Source of the DNA: Betaproteobacteria bacterium
Lineage (GTDB): Bacteria; Pseudomonadota; Gammaproteobacteria; Burkholderiales; Rhodocyclaceae
Assembly (NCBI GenBank): GCA_028065725.1
Contig: JAPTVL010000268.1
Location: 1-64,000, forward strand
DNA length: 64,000 nucleotides
Direction of reading: 5' to 3'
This document shows, in pieces, positions 15,980 to 26,609 of the stretch. Position 1 is the stretch's first letter. Each line of letters opens with the position of its first letter. Both the position numbers and the translations under genes were made by a program. The notes below the pieces were generated by a model. It saw only the letters and a program-made list of their open reading frames with translations, was not told where the DNA came from and searched no databases.

Positions 15980-16004
15980 ATGCTGCATTGCGCCATTGCA
16001 GCAT
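15980..16004. promoter_or_regulatory. inverted repeat in the hox promoter region
   Basis: ATGCTGCA (15980-15987) and TGCAGCAT (15997-16004) are exact inverted repeats with a 9-base gap, 45 bases before the hoxF start. A closely related ATGCTGC/GCAGCAT palindrome precedes aorA, and a half-site precedes the phosphotransacetylase gene. The regulator is unknown. Confidence 0.5.
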
Positions 16005-16049
16005 CATTTCAACATCATCTTGCGCGGCAAATCCTCCCGAGGGTCCACC

Positions 16050-17849
16050 ATGAGCGAAACCGACACCATCGACCGGATTCTGGAGCGCCACCATCGCGAC
16101 GGCATCCGGCTCATGCAGATCCTGCGCGAAATCCAGGAACAGCTGGGCTGGCTGGCGCCGCCAACCCTGACCTACATTGCCAAGGCCATCGGCTGGCCGC
16201 GTGCCATGGTCAGCGGCACGGCCTCTTTCTACAGCTTCTTCCATACCCGGCCGCGCGGCAAATACTGCGTGCTCTGGTCCGACAACATCACCGACCGCAT
16301 GCTGGGCAATGCCGAGTTGATCGACGCCATGTGCAAGAAGCTCTGGCTGGAACCCGGCCGTGTTTCGGAAGACGGCCTGGTCAGCGTGAACACCACCTCC
16401 TGCACCGGCATGGGCGACCAGGGCCCGGCACTGCTGGTGAATTACCGCGCCGTCACCGGCATGAGCCAGGCCCGCCTGGGCGAGATGGTCGGCCTGATCC
16501 GCGAGCAAAAACCCGTGGCCGAATGGCCGGCCGAATGGTTCGCGGTCGAGGACAACATCCGCCGCCGCGACATCCTGCTGGCCCACGACCTCGTGCCTGG
16601 TCGGGCCTTGTCCGCCGCGCTCGAACGCGGCCCGGAAAAAATGCTGGCGGAAATCAAGGAGGCCCGGCTGCGCGGCCGCGGCGGCGCCGGCTTTGCCACC
16701 GGCCTCAAATGGGAGGCCTGCCGCAATGCCCCCGGCAGCGGTGCCCATCCGGCCCGCTACGTGGTCTGCAATGCCGACGAGGGCGAGCCCGGCACCTTCA
16801 AGGATCGCGTGCTGCTGACCTCTTACGCCGGCCTGGTGTTCGAGGGCATGAGCATCGCCGGCCTGGTGGTCGGTGCGAAAAAGGGCCTGCTCTACCTGCG
16901 CGGCGAATACCGCTACCTGCTGGAGCCCCTGGAGTCGGCGCTGGCGGCACGGCGATCGGCCAATCTTCTGGGCAAGAATATCCTCGACAGCGACTTCGAA
17001 TTCGACATCGAGATCCACCTCGGCGCCGGCGCCTACATCTGCGGCGAGGAATCGGCGCTGATCGAATCCCTGGAAGGCAAGCCCGGCCGGCCGCGCATCC
17101 GCCCGCCCTTCCCCGTCACCCGCGGCTACCTCGACCAGCCGACCACGGTGAACAACGTCGAGACGCTGGCCGCGGCCTGCCTGATCGCCGCGCACGGCGG
17201 CGCCTGGTACGCACAGCACGGCACCGAAAAATCCACCGGCACCAAACTGCTCTCGGTCAGCGGTGATTGCGAGCGTCCCGGCATCTACGAGTATCCCTAC
17301 GGTATCAGCGTGCGCCAGGTGCTCGATGACTGCGGCGCCACCGATACACAGGCGGTGCAGATTTCCGGCCCCTCGGGCATTTGCGTCGCCGAAGACGAGT
17401 TCAGCCGCCGCATCGCCTTCGAGGATCTGCCCACCGCCGGCGCCTTCATGGTCTTCGACGAAACGCGCGACATGTTCGAAGTGGCGCGCAATTTTGCCCA
17501 CTTCTTCGCCCACGAATCCTGCGGCTTCTGCACCCCGTGCCGGGTCGGTACCACGCTGGTGAGGAACATGATGGACAAGATCGCGAAGAACCACGGCTCG
17601 CCCTACGACATCGACGAACTGTTCAGGCTGCACCGCCTGATGCAGGGCGCCAGCCATTGCGGCTTGGGCAATTTCGCCTGCAACCCGGTATTCGACACGC
17701 TGAACAAGTTCCGCCCCGCCTACGAGCGCCGGCTCATGTCGCTCGACTACGAGCCGGCCTTCGATCTCGATGCCGCCCTGTCGCAGGCGCGCCAGATGAC
17801 CGGCCGCGACGATGCCGCCGCGCATTTGCAGAACGGGGGAAAGCGATGA
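16050..17849 (+). CDS. hoxF: NAD-reducing hydrogenase diaphorase subunit HoxF
   Basis: 599-residue flavoprotein that passes electrons between H2-derived Fe-S clusters and NAD+. Residues 1 to about 150 are NuoE-like with thioredoxin-type Cys (TTSCTGMGDQGPALL). The rest is NuoF-like: FMN/NADH site GRGGAGFATGLKW and NADEGEPGTFKDR, and a [4Fe-4S] site ESCGFCTPCRVGT with HCGLGN. ATG 16050 is preceded by GAGGG. The fused NuoE-NuoF layout and the order F-U-Y-H-W match the soluble bidirectional group 3d hydrogenase of Cupriavidus. Confidence 0.93.
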   Translation: MSETDTIDRILERHHRDGIRLMQILREIQEQLGWLAPPTLTYIAKAIGWPRAMVSGTASFYSFFHTRPRGKYCVLWSDNITDRMLGNAELIDAMCKKLWLEPGRVSEDGLVSVNTTSCTGMGDQGPALLVNYRAVTGMSQARLGEMVGLIREQKPVAEWPAEWFAVEDNIRRRDILLAHDLVPGRALSAALERGPEKMLAEIKEARLRGRGGAGFATGLKWEACRNAPGSGAHPARYVVCNADEGEPGTFKDRVLLTSYAGLVFEGMSIAGLVVGAKKGLLYLRGEYRYLLEPLESALAARRSANLLGKNILDSDFEFDIEIHLGAGAYICGEESALIESLEGKPGRPRIRPPFPVTRGYLDQPTTVNNVETLAAACLIAAHGGAWYAQHGTEKSTGTKLLSVSGDCERPGIYEYPYGISVRQVLDDCGATDTQAVQISGPSGICVAEDEFSRRIAFEDLPTAGAFMVFDETRDMFEVARNFAHFFAHESCGFCTPCRVGTTLVRNMMDKIAKNHGSPYDIDELFRLHRLMQGASHCGLGNFACNPVFDTLNKFRPAYERRLMSLDYEPAFDLDAALSQARQMTGRDDAAAHLQNGGKR

Positions 17850-18559
17850 GCGCCAACAACATATTCCAGCTCGACGGCGAGGACATTCCCTTCCGCCCGG
17901 GGCAAACCGTGATGCAGGCCGCCACCCAGCACGGCAGCTACATTCCGCACCTGTGCTGGCACCCGGACTTCGCCCCGCATGGCTCCTGCAAACTTTGCAC
18001 GGTCAAGGTGAATGGCCGCTTCGGCTCCAGTTGCACCATGGAAGCCCAGCCCGGCATGGAAGTCGAGAACCGCACGACCGAGCTCGACGACAAGCGCCGC
18101 ACAATGCTGCAGATGTTCTTCGTCGAGGGCAACCATTTCTGTCCCTCCTGCGAGAAGAGCGGCAACTGCGCGCTGCAGGCCACGGCCTACGAACTGAAGA
18201 TGATGTCGCCGCACTTCGACATGTTCTATCCCGACCGCCCGGTCGATGCCTCGCACCCCGACGTGCTGCTCGACTTCAACCGCTGCATCATGTGCAGTCT
18301 CTGCGTCACGGCTTCGCGCGAGGTCGACGGCAAGAACGTCTTCGCCATGGGCGGGCGCGGCATCCTCGGCCGCCGCATCCACATCAACAGCGAGTCGGGC
18401 AGGCTGGCCGACACCAACTTCGCCATTACCGATCGCGCCGCCAGCATCTGCCCGGTCGGCGTGATCCTGCCCAAGCGCAAGGGCTTCGCCGTGCCGATCG
18501 GCGAGCGCGCCTACGACAAGGCACCGATCAGCGAACAGGTCAAGGAGAAGGCCACATGA
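17846..18559 (+). CDS. hoxU: NAD-reducing hydrogenase subunit HoxU
   Basis: 237-residue electron-transfer subunit homologous to the N-terminus of NuoG. A [2Fe-2S] domain (CWHPDFAPHGSCKLC), a His-ligated [4Fe-4S] site (HFCPSCEKSGNC) and a ferredoxin-like site (CIMCSLC, then CPVG) are visible. It links HoxF to the hydrogenase module. ATG overlaps the hoxF stop as ATGA. Confidence 0.92.
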   Translation: MSANNIFQLDGEDIPFRPGQTVMQAATQHGSYIPHLCWHPDFAPHGSCKLCTVKVNGRFGSSCTMEAQPGMEVENRTTELDDKRRTMLQMFFVEGNHFCPSCEKSGNCALQATAYELKMMSPHFDMFYPDRPVDASHPDVLLDFNRCIMCSLCVTASREVDGKNVFAMGGRGILGRRIHINSESGRLADTNFAITDRAASICPVGVILPKRKGFAVPIGERAYDKAPISEQVKEKAT

Positions 18560-19125
18560 ATGCGCCCATGAACGCCGCTCCGCCGATGGCGAAAAAACTC
18601 CGCATCGCCACCACCAGCCTGGCCGGCTGCTTCGGTTGTCACATGTCCATCCTCGACATCGACGAACGCATCCTCAAGCTGCTGGATCTGGTCGAATTCG
18701 ACCGCTCGCCGATCAACGACATCAAGCACTGCGGTCCCTGCGACCTCGGCCTGATCGAAGGCGGGCTGTGCAATGCGGAGAACGTGCATGTGCTGCGCGA
18801 GTTCCGCAGAAATTGCAAGATCATCGTTGCGGTCGGCGCCTGCGCCATCAACGGCGGCCTGCCCGCGCAGCGCAACCACCTCGACCTGCGCGACATCCTC
18901 GAAGAGGTTTACCAGACCGAGGCCGGGATTTCCCACGGCGGCATTCCAAACGACCCGGAACTGCCGCTGCCGCTGAACAAGGTGCACCCGATCCACGAAG
19001 TGGTCAAGGTCGATTACTTCCTGCCCGGCTGCCCGCCGCCGGCCGACGCCATCTGGAAACTGCTGACCGACCTGCTGGCCGGCCGCACGCCCACGCTCGG
19101 CCACGGCCTGCTGCATTACGACTGA
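18556..19125 (+). CDS. hoxY: [NiFe] hydrogenase small subunit HoxY
   Basis: 189-residue small subunit carrying the proximal [4Fe-4S] cluster. The ligands are apparent in AGCFGCHMSILDID, the VAVGACAINGG segment and PGCPPP; CGPCDLG adds further Cys. There is no Tat signal, so the enzyme is cytoplasmic, as expected for group 3d. It overlaps hoxU by ATGA and is 7 bases from hoxH. Confidence 0.93.
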   Translation: MNAPMNAAPPMAKKLRIATTSLAGCFGCHMSILDIDERILKLLDLVEFDRSPINDIKHCGPCDLGLIEGGLCNAENVHVLREFRRNCKIIVAVGACAINGGLPAQRNHLDLRDILEEVYQTEAGISHGGIPNDPELPLPLNKVHPIHEVVKVDYFLPGCPPPADAIWKLLTDLLAGRTPTLGHGLLHYD

Positions 19126-19132
19126 GAACGCT

Positions 19133-20632
19133 ATGACATTCGAACTCGAAACAGCATCCGCTCCCGAGACACTGCGCCGCGTCGCTATCGACCCCGTGTC
19201 GCGGGTCGAGGGCCACGGCAAGGTCACCATCCTGCTCGACGACTCGAACCGCGTGCACCAGGTACGCCTGCACATCGTCGAATTCCGCGGCTTCGAGAAG
19301 TTCATCCAGGGTCGCCCCTATTGGGAAGTGCCGGTCATGGTGCAGCGCCTGTGCGGCATCTGCCCGGTCTCGCATCACCTCGCCGCCTCCAAAGCGCTGG
19401 ACATGATGCTCGGCGTCAAGCAGCTGACGCCCACCGCGGAAAAAATCCGCCGCTTGATGCACTACGGCCAGATCCTGCAGTCGCACGCCCTGCACTTCTT
19501 CCATCTCGCCTCGCCCGACCTGCTGTTCGGCTTCGGCTCGGACCTGGCCCGGCGCAACATCGTCGGCGTGGTCGCCGCGCATCCCGAGATCGCGAAAAAG
19601 GGCGTGCTGCTCAGGAAGTACGGCCAGGAGGTGATTCGCATGACGGCCGGCAAGCGGGTGCATGGCACCGGCTCGGTTCCCGGCGGCGTGAACAAGTCGC
19701 TGGCGCCCGAAGAGCGCGCCGAACTGCTCAAGGACATCTACCAGATGGTGGCCTGGAGTCGCGAAGCGGTCGGCATGATCCGCAATCTGTTCGAGCAGAA
19801 CCTGGTCGAGTACAAGGCCTTCGGCCGCTTCCGCTCGGCCGGCATGTGCCTGGTGCGGGCCGACGGCGCCATGGACCTTTACCACGGCGGGCTGCGCGCG
19901 CGCGAAGCCGACGGCAATATCCTGTTCGACCACTTCGATTACAGCCGCTACTGGGACGTCATCGAAGAGAATGTCAAGCCCTGGTCCTACATGAAATTTC
20001 CCTTCTTCAAGTCGCTCGGCCCGGACGACGGCTCCTATCGCGTCGGGCCGCTGTCCCGCGTCACCCTCTGCGACAACATCCCGACGCCGCTGGCCGACAA
20101 GGAGCGCGAGGAGTTCATGGCCTGCGACGGCGGCAGCGTGACGGGCGCCACGCTGGGCTACCACTGGGCGCGCATGATCGAAATGCTGCACGCCGCCGAA
20201 AGCATCAAGGACCTGCTGCACGACGACGACATCACCGGCGACGACCTGATGACCAGCGGCCGGCGCCAGGAGCGCGGCGTCGGCGTCATCGAGGCGCCGC
20301 GCGGCACGCTGATCCACCACTACCGCGTCGACGAGAACGATCTGGTGATCCGCGCCAACCTGATCGTATCGACCACGCACAACAACCAGGCCATGAACAC
20401 CGCGGTGCGCGAAGTGGCGAAGCAGTACCTCGACGGCGTCGAAATCACCGAAGGCCTGCTCAACCACATCGAGATCGCGATCCGCGCCTTCGACCCCTGC
20501 CTCTCCTGCGCCACCCACGCGCTGGGCCAGATGCCGCTCGAAGTCGCAATAGTCGGCGCTGACGGTACGGTGCTCGACGCGGCCACGCGCAATCAGCGCG
20601 GCCTCATCCGTGAAATTCGCGACCTGCCTTGA
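19133..20632 (+). CDS. hoxH: [NiFe] hydrogenase large subunit HoxH
   Basis: 499-residue catalytic subunit. The Ni-Fe site is formed by RLCGICPVSHH (Cys74, Cys77) and DPCLSCATHALG near the C-terminus. After the His of the second motif about 35 residues follow, the extension normally removed by the maturation endopeptidase once nickel is inserted. The next gene is that endopeptidase. hypA-F are not in the window, so active-site assembly relies on genes elsewhere. Confidence 0.94.
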   Translation: MTFELETASAPETLRRVAIDPVSRVEGHGKVTILLDDSNRVHQVRLHIVEFRGFEKFIQGRPYWEVPVMVQRLCGICPVSHHLAASKALDMMLGVKQLTPTAEKIRRLMHYGQILQSHALHFFHLASPDLLFGFGSDLARRNIVGVVAAHPEIAKKGVLLRKYGQEVIRMTAGKRVHGTGSVPGGVNKSLAPEERAELLKDIYQMVAWSREAVGMIRNLFEQNLVEYKAFGRFRSAGMCLVRADGAMDLYHGGLRAREADGNILFDHFDYSRYWDVIEENVKPWSYMKFPFFKSLGPDDGSYRVGPLSRVTLCDNIPTPLADKEREEFMACDGGSVTGATLGYHWARMIEMLHAAESIKDLLHDDDITGDDLMTSGRRQERGVGVIEAPRGTLIHHYRVDENDLVIRANLIVSTTHNNQAMNTAVREVAKQYLDGVEITEGLLNHIEIAIRAFDPCLSCATHALGQMPLEVAIVGADGTVLDAATRNQRGLIREIRDLP

Positions 20633-21087
20633 CCGCACCGACCCTGATCTTCGGCTGGGGCAACCCCAGCCGCGGCGACGATGCGCTGGGGCCGCTGTTC
20701 GTCGAGCATTTCACCGCCCTCGCGGCGCGCCATCCGGAATGGGGCGAGGTTGAATGCCTGACCGATTTCCAGTTGCAGGTGGAACACGTCCTCGACCTCC
20801 AAGGCCGCCAACGCGTGTTGTTCGTCGACGCCAGTATCGATGCGCCGGCGCCCTGCTCGCTGGCCCGTATCGAAGCCGCCCGCGATGCCAGCTTCACCAC
20901 CCACGCCATGAGCCCGCAGGCGGTGCTCAAGGTCTACGCCGACATCGACGACGGCGAACCGCCGCCCTGCTGGCTGCTCGCGATACGCGGCGAGCGCTTC
21001 GAACTCGGCGAAGACCTCAGCGCGACTGCCCGGCAGTCCCTGCCAGCGGCGCTGCAACTCGCCGCCGACTGGATTGATGGGGAATGA
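20629..21087 (+). CDS. hoxW: hydrogenase maturation endopeptidase HoxW
   Basis: 152 residues. FGWGNPSRGDDALGP at the N-terminus and the FVDASIDAP acidic segment are the metal-contacting motifs of the HyaD/HoxW protease family, which trims the large-subunit C-terminus. The start is TTG 20629, overlapping the hoxH TGA as TTGA, so translation is coupled. It is the last gene of the hox operon. IS200-like DNA follows within about 25 bases. Confidence 0.88.
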   Translation: MTAPTLIFGWGNPSRGDDALGPLFVEHFTALAARHPEWGEVECLTDFQLQVEHVLDLQGRQRVLFVDASIDAPAPCSLARIEAARDASFTTHAMSPQAVLKVYADIDDGEPPPCWLLAIRGERFELGEDLSATARQSLPAALQLAADWIDGE

Positions 21088-21109
21088 CCGCGTTGCCGAA
21101 GTCCGATCC

Positions 21110-21750
21110 GTCACTCAAAAAAACTGGGCAATCTGCCACCGGCAAAGCCGGTGGCTTGAGATTGTGAACGCCTCAAAGGCGCCCATGAAACCGTGAGCCG
21201 CCGATGGCGGCTTACCCCATTTCCAGCTTCATCTGATCGTACCGCTCGTCTTCGTCCTCCTGATTCCGGATGTACGCTCGAACCATGTTCTCGTCCAGCC
21301 CGACCGTCGAAACGAAGTACCCTCTGGCCCAGAAGTGCTCTCCCGCGAAGTTCTTCTGGCGTGCTCCGAACTTCCGCGCAATCTGGATTGCGCTTTCCCC
21401 CTTCAGGTACCCGACCACATTCGACACAGCGTATTTCGGCGGAATGCTGATGCAGATATGGACGTGGTCTCCCATCAGGTGCCCTTTGATGATTGCCTCC
21501 TTGTGCGAAGCCAATTCGTGAAACAGCTCGCCCAAATGTTTGTGCAGCACTCCGAAGACACGCTTCTTCCGCCGCTTCGGTATAAACACCACGTGATATT
21601 TGCAGTCCCATCTCGTATGGCTCAGGCTCTGGTACTCTTTCATTGTGAATCTCCTTTCTCTTGGCAGAGATCAGAAATTCACGCAGACCGTCGTAAAGGT
21701 CAAACCTTGGTGAATCCCCCGGCATAGCCGGGGGCTTACCTCTATGAGTT
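21110..21750 (-). mobile_element. IS200/IS605-type insertion sequence
   Basis: A single Y1 transposase gene flanked by subterminal hairpins rather than terminal inverted repeats. The hairpins are CCACCGGC-AAA-GCCGGTGG (21136-21154) and CCCCCGGC-ATA-GCCGGGGG (21716-21734); another (21196-21212) follows the transposase stop. There is no tnpB. Exact ends cannot be fixed without an empty site. Confidence 0.75.
21212..21643 (-). CDS. tnpA: IS200-family Y1 transposase TnpA
   Basis: 143 residues. The HUH motif is DHVHI (His60, His62) and the nucleophilic Tyr lies in VRAYIRNQ (Tyr124), both expected for a single-strand REP/IS200 transposase. KYHVVFIPKRRKK at the N-terminus is typical. The gene looks intact. 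It sits alone between hoxW and groEL. Confidence 0.9.
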   Translation of the reverse strand: MKEYQSLSHTRWDCKYHVVFIPKRRKKRVFGVLHKHLGELFHELASHKEAIIKGHLMGDHVHICISIPPKYAVSNVVGYLKGESAIQIARKFGARQKNFAGEHFWARGYFVSTVGLDENMVRAYIRNQEDEDERYDQMKLEMG

Positions 21751-21757
21751 ATGCCGA

Positions 21758-21783
21758 GGCCGTGCCGCCAGCGCCGACTTTCG
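21758..21783 (-). repeat. dispersed 26-bp repeat next to the IS200 right end
   Basis: On the minus strand: CGAAAGTCGGCGCTGGCG then GCACGGCC. It lies in non-coding DNA between the IS200 right end and the groEL terminator. Confidence 0.55.
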
Positions 21784-21816
21784 ACCCGGGAATTTTCCGG
21801 CGCGGGCTGGCCGGAT

Positions 21817-21868
21817 AGAAAACGGCCATGGGCCGGCGGCATGAAACGCGCCTGCCTGCCCATGGCCG
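21817..21868 (-). terminator. intrinsic terminator of groES-groEL
   Basis: CGGCCATGGGC (21823-21833) pairs with GCCCATGGCCG (21858-21868). On the minus strand the stem is followed by TTTTCTATC. It begins about 20 bases past the groEL stop. Confidence 0.75.
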
Positions 21869-21886
21869 AAGGTGCTTGCAGGCCGA

Positions 21887-23539
<1,653 letters not shown>

Positions 23540-23857
23540 CTACGCCGCTTTCTTCAGCGACGCGTCCGAGTTTTCGATGACGCCGAGCACGTCTTCCTCG
23601 CGCAGCACGAGGTATTCGACGCCGTCGATCTTGACCGTCTGCCCGACGTACTTGCCGAACAGCACGCGGTCGCCGGCCCTGACCTGCAAGGCGCGGACCG
23701 TGCCGTCCTGCAGCAGGCGGCCGCTGCCGACGGCAGTCACCTCGCCCTGCTCGGGCTTTTCGCTGGCGCTATCGGGAATCACGATGCCGGAGGCGGTCTG
23801 CTTCTGCTGCTCGAGCCGCCTGACGATAATCCGGTCGTAAAGGGGACGTAGTTGCAT
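23540..23857 (-). CDS. groES: 10-kDa co-chaperonin GroES
   Basis: 105 residues, slightly longer than the usual 95-97 because of a C-terminal [10 protein letters not shown] extension. [13 protein letters not shown] and the mobile loop with SGIVIPDSA are clear, as are GDRVLFGKY and [15 protein letters not shown] lies 8 bases before the ATG. A sigma-32-like promoter lies about 110 bases upstream. Confidence 0.96.
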   Translation of the reverse strand: MQLRPLYDRIIVRRLEQQKQTASGIVIPDSASEKPEQGEVTAVGSGRLLQDGTVRALQVRAGDRVLFGKYVGQTVKIDGVEYLVLREEDVLGVIENSDASLKKAA

Positions 23858-23967
23858 GTTGATATCTCCTTAGGGTCAGATTATTGAGAACGCGTCGCCG
23901 GCCGCAGGCACCGCACAGACGGCATCCGCACGCCGGCCACATGCCGGTCGCGCGACCGGCGAATCGT

Positions 23968-23996
23968 GAAATAGGAGCGCTTTGCGGAATTTCAAG
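23968..23996 (-). promoter_or_regulatory. sigma-32-type heat-shock promoter of groES
   Basis: On the minus strand CTTGAAA (23996-23990) is followed 14 bases later by CCTATTTC (23975-23968). This resembles the RpoH consensus CTTGAAA and CCCCATNT. The -10 is imperfect. No CIRCE inverted repeat is seen. Confidence 0.55.
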
Positions 23997-24026
23997 TCCA
24001 CGCCGCAGGGGCGTGAACCACCCGCC

Positions 24027-24653
24027 TCAGGGCAGGATCAGGCGCGAAAGCCGCCCCAGCCGATAGCGCGTCAGGCCGTTCCGGCGCCCCGCCGCCTGCC
24101 AAGCGCCGACCGGGCAAGGCGGCTCCCGGCCGCCGTCGGCGGCCAGCGTGTCGTCCGCGGCGCCCTCCTGCCAGACGCCGCCGCGTACCGGGCGGAAGGC
24201 CCAGCGCACATAGCCGACCCGTGCCCCCAGATGCATCATGTCCTCGCGGTCGGGCGCTTCGGCCACCATGCGCGTCTCGCCGAGGCGGCCCAGCGGGTCG
24301 TCGCCGAAGGCCTGGCGGCATTCCAGCGCCTCGCGCTCGGAAGCGCCGGCGGTATTGCAGGCGCGCCGTTCCTCGCGCGCCAGGTCCCAGGCGCCGAGCT
24401 GCCAGGCGGCGTCGAGCATGGTCCGGTCGAGCTGTTCCAGGTCCGCCCAGTCGGCGTTGAGCTGCAGCGCCGAACTCGGCACCGGTTCGGCCGCCTTGCG
24501 GTTGGGCTGCCCCTCCGGCTCGGTGCGGAAGCCGTGCCAGTGCAGCATCAGCAGCACCGGCGTGCGGCCGCGCGGCACGGCCGTCAGGGTCACGGTAAAC
24601 AACGGCAGGCGCACCGCTGCGATCTGCGCGGCCACCATGCGAAAAACGTCCAT
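24027..24653 (-). CDS. conserved-looking protein of unknown function
   Basis: 208 residues, function not recognised. The N-terminal half (LPLFTVTLTAVPRG, then VLLMLHWHGF) is well-formed protein sequence; the C-terminal part is rich in Arg and Gly. I chose ATG 24653 because AAGGG lies 7 bases before it; ATG 24668 would add five residues. It is divergent from the HtrA-type protease gene and follows groES on the same strand. The same frame continues open antisense to the protease, but that extension is a shadow. Confidence 0.6.
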   Translation of the reverse strand: MDVFRMVAAQIAAVRLPLFTVTLTAVPRGRTPVLLMLHWHGFRTEPEGQPNRKAAEPVPSSALQLNADWADLEQLDRTMLDAAWQLGAWDLAREERRACNTAGASEREALECRQAFGDDPLGRLGETRMVAEAPDREDMMHLGARVGYVRWAFRPVRGGVWQEGAADDTLAADGGREPPCPVGAWQAAGRRNGLTRYRLGRLSRLILP

Positions 24654-24812
24654 CGCATCGCCCTTCATGAACGGCAAGGATGCGAAAAATTTATCAAAGA
24701 ATCCCGCTGGCTGGCAAGACCGTCTTGAACTTGCGCCGGGCACTCCCACATTCCCGTCATGGCAGGCCGCCGTGCATCCCGCCTGCCGCCTTTCTGGAGA
24801 AGCCGAGCCGCG

Positions 24813-25961
24813 ATGTTCCGCACCGACCTCGTTTCCGCGCCGCGCCGCGCCGCCGCGGCAGTCCGCCGCCACTTGCGCAATTTCGTCCTGCTGCTGCTTT
24901 CCTTTGCCGGCGTCCTGCTGATCGTGCCGGCGCTGGCCGACAAGTCGGCCGCGGTGCAGCCGCGCCCGGTCGCCCCGCGCGGCGAGCTGGCCGCCGACGA
25001 GCAGGCCACCATCGCCCTGTTCGAACGTGCGCGCGATTCGGTGGTGTTCATTTCCACCCGCGAACGGGTGCGCGACTTCTGGACCCGCAACGTGTTCTCG
25101 GTGCCGCGCGGCAGCGGCTCCGGCTTCATCTGGGACGAGGCCGGCCATGTCGTCACCAACCATCACGTCATCGAAGGCGCCAGCGAAGCCACGATCAAGC
25201 TGGCCGACGGCAGCAGCTACAAGGCCCGCCTGGTCGGCACCAGCCCGCGCCACGACATCGCCGTGCTGCGCATCGACACCGGCTTCCGCAAGCCCGAGCC
25301 GGTGCCGGTCGGCAGCAGCCACGACCTGCGCGTCGGGCAGAAGGTGTTCGCCATCGGCAATCCCTTCGGCCTCGACTGGACCCTGACCCGCGGCATCATC
25401 TCGGCGCTCGACCGCTCGCTTTCCGGCGAACACGGTGGCAGCATCAACCACCTGATCCAGACCGACGCCGCGATCAACCCCGGCAACTCGGGCGGGCCGC
25501 TGCTCGATTCCGCCGGCCGCCTGATCGGCATCAACACCGCGATCTACAGCCCGAGCGGCGCCAGCGCCGGCATCGGCTTTGCGGTGCCGGTCGATACCGT
25601 CAACCGGGTGGTGCCGCAACTGATCCGCCACGGCAAGTACGCGCGGCCGACCCTGGGCATCGAGGCCGACGAACGCCTCAACGAACGCCTGCTGGCGCTG
25701 TTCGGCGTGCGCGGCGTGGTGATCCTCGAAGTCGCGCCGGGCTCGGCCGCTGCCGCAGCCGGGTTGCGCGGCGTCACGGTACGCGGCGGCGAGGTGATTC
25801 CCGGCGACATCATCCTCGCCGTGAACGGCAAAAAGATCGACGGCATGGACAAGCTCGCCGCGCTGCTCGACGACCAGCGCGTCGGCGACACGGTACGCCT
25901 GACCCTGCTGCGCCAGGGCCAGCAGCGCGAGGTCGCGGTCAGACTGCAAGCCGGCGACTAG
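24813..25961 (+). CDS. HtrA/Deg-type trypsin-like serine protease with PDZ domain
   Basis: 382-residue envelope protease. An N-terminal hydrophobic segment (about 22-42, VLLLLSFAGVLLIVPALA) is a signal peptide or anchor. The protease triad is visible: His118 (VVTNHHVIEG), Asp148 (RHDIAVL) and Ser226 (GNSGGPLL). A single PDZ domain follows (about 285-380). One PDZ and the N-terminal anchor resemble DegS or plant-type Deg rather than DegP. GGAGA lies 12 bases before ATG 24813. It is followed by a membrane-protein gene 14 bases later. Confidence 0.87.
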   Translation: MFRTDLVSAPRRAAAAVRRHLRNFVLLLLSFAGVLLIVPALADKSAAVQPRPVAPRGELAADEQATIALFERARDSVVFISTRERVRDFWTRNVFSVPRGSGSGFIWDEAGHVVTNHHVIEGASEATIKLADGSSYKARLVGTSPRHDIAVLRIDTGFRKPEPVPVGSSHDLRVGQKVFAIGNPFGLDWTLTRGIISALDRSLSGEHGGSINHLIQTDAAINPGNSGGPLLDSAGRLIGINTAIYSPSGASAGIGFAVPVDTVNRVVPQLIRHGKYARPTLGIEADERLNERLLALFGVRGVVILEVAPGSAAAAAGLRGVTVRGGEVIPGDIILAVNGKKIDGMDKLAALLDDQRVGDTVRLTLLRQGQQREVAVRLQAGD

Positions 25962-25975
25962 CGGCGGGAGAGGCC

Positions 25976-26545
25976 ATGAAACAACACCTGAACGAACTGC
26001 TGCAAAACATCCGGGCGCTGCAGGAGGATGTCGAGCAGGAATACCGCCAGGCGCGAGAGGACTTCGAGCGCCGCCGCGTCGCGCTGGCCGACGATTTCCT
26101 GCGCACCCAGCGCCGCTACAAGATCGGCCTGTTTCGTTTCCTGCTGCGCACCCGGCTGCTGGTAGCGCTGACCTCGCCGGTGATCTACCTGGGCTGGATT
26201 CCCTTCCTGCTGATGGACCTGTTCGTCACGGTCTACCAGGCGATCTGCTTCCCGATCTACCGGATCCCAAAGGTGCGTCGCGCCGACTACCTGGTGTTCG
26301 ACCGTACGGACCTGCCCTACCTCAACCTGATCGAGAAGTTCAACTGTTTCTACTGCTCCTATGGCAACGGCGTCGCCGCCTATACGCGCGAAGTCGCCGC
26401 GCGCACCGAGCAGTACTGGTGTCCGATCAAGTACGCGCGCCGCATCCGCGGTGCGCACGAGCGTTATCCGCAGTTTTTCGACTACGGCGACGCCGAAGCC
26501 TTTCGCCAGGGGCTCAACCGCCTGCGACGGCAATACGAGGATTGA
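25976..26545 (+). CDS. conserved membrane protein of unknown function
   Basis: 189 residues. The N-terminal 50 are charged and helical, probably coiled-coil. Residues about 60-95 contain two closely spaced hydrophobic segments (LLVALTSPVIYLGWIPFLLM and the following FVTVYQAICF). The C-terminal soluble part has a FNCFYCSYGN motif and a conserved-looking YWCPIKYARR. I know similar uncharacterised proteins but not their role. GGGAGAGG precedes the ATG. It is probably co-transcribed with the HtrA protease. Confidence 0.7.
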   Translation: MKQHLNELLQNIRALQEDVEQEYRQAREDFERRRVALADDFLRTQRRYKIGLFRFLLRTRLLVALTSPVIYLGWIPFLLMDLFVTVYQAICFPIYRIPKVRRADYLVFDRTDLPYLNLIEKFNCFYCSYGNGVAAYTREVAARTEQYWCPIKYARRIRGAHERYPQFFDYGDAEAFRQGLNRLRRQYED

Positions 26546-26609
26546 CGCAGCGCGCGGTACGGAGACGGGTACTATCCGGCTTTGCCCACTCAAGTAACGC
26601 CCGCCCCGC

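Noticed and set aside
15830..16049. sigma-54 promoter for the hox operon
   Set aside because: No TGGCAC-N5-TTGC pair could be found upstream of hoxF.
19004..20638. 544-codon open frame antisense to hoxH
   Set aside because: Long antisense frames are common in this high-GC DNA. The translation lacks any protein-like pattern, and hoxH on the other strand is certain.
24654..25949. long minus-strand extension upstream of the 24027-24653 gene
   Set aside because: It is antisense to the HtrA-type protease with its complete catalytic triad. Only the part below 24653 reads like a real protein.
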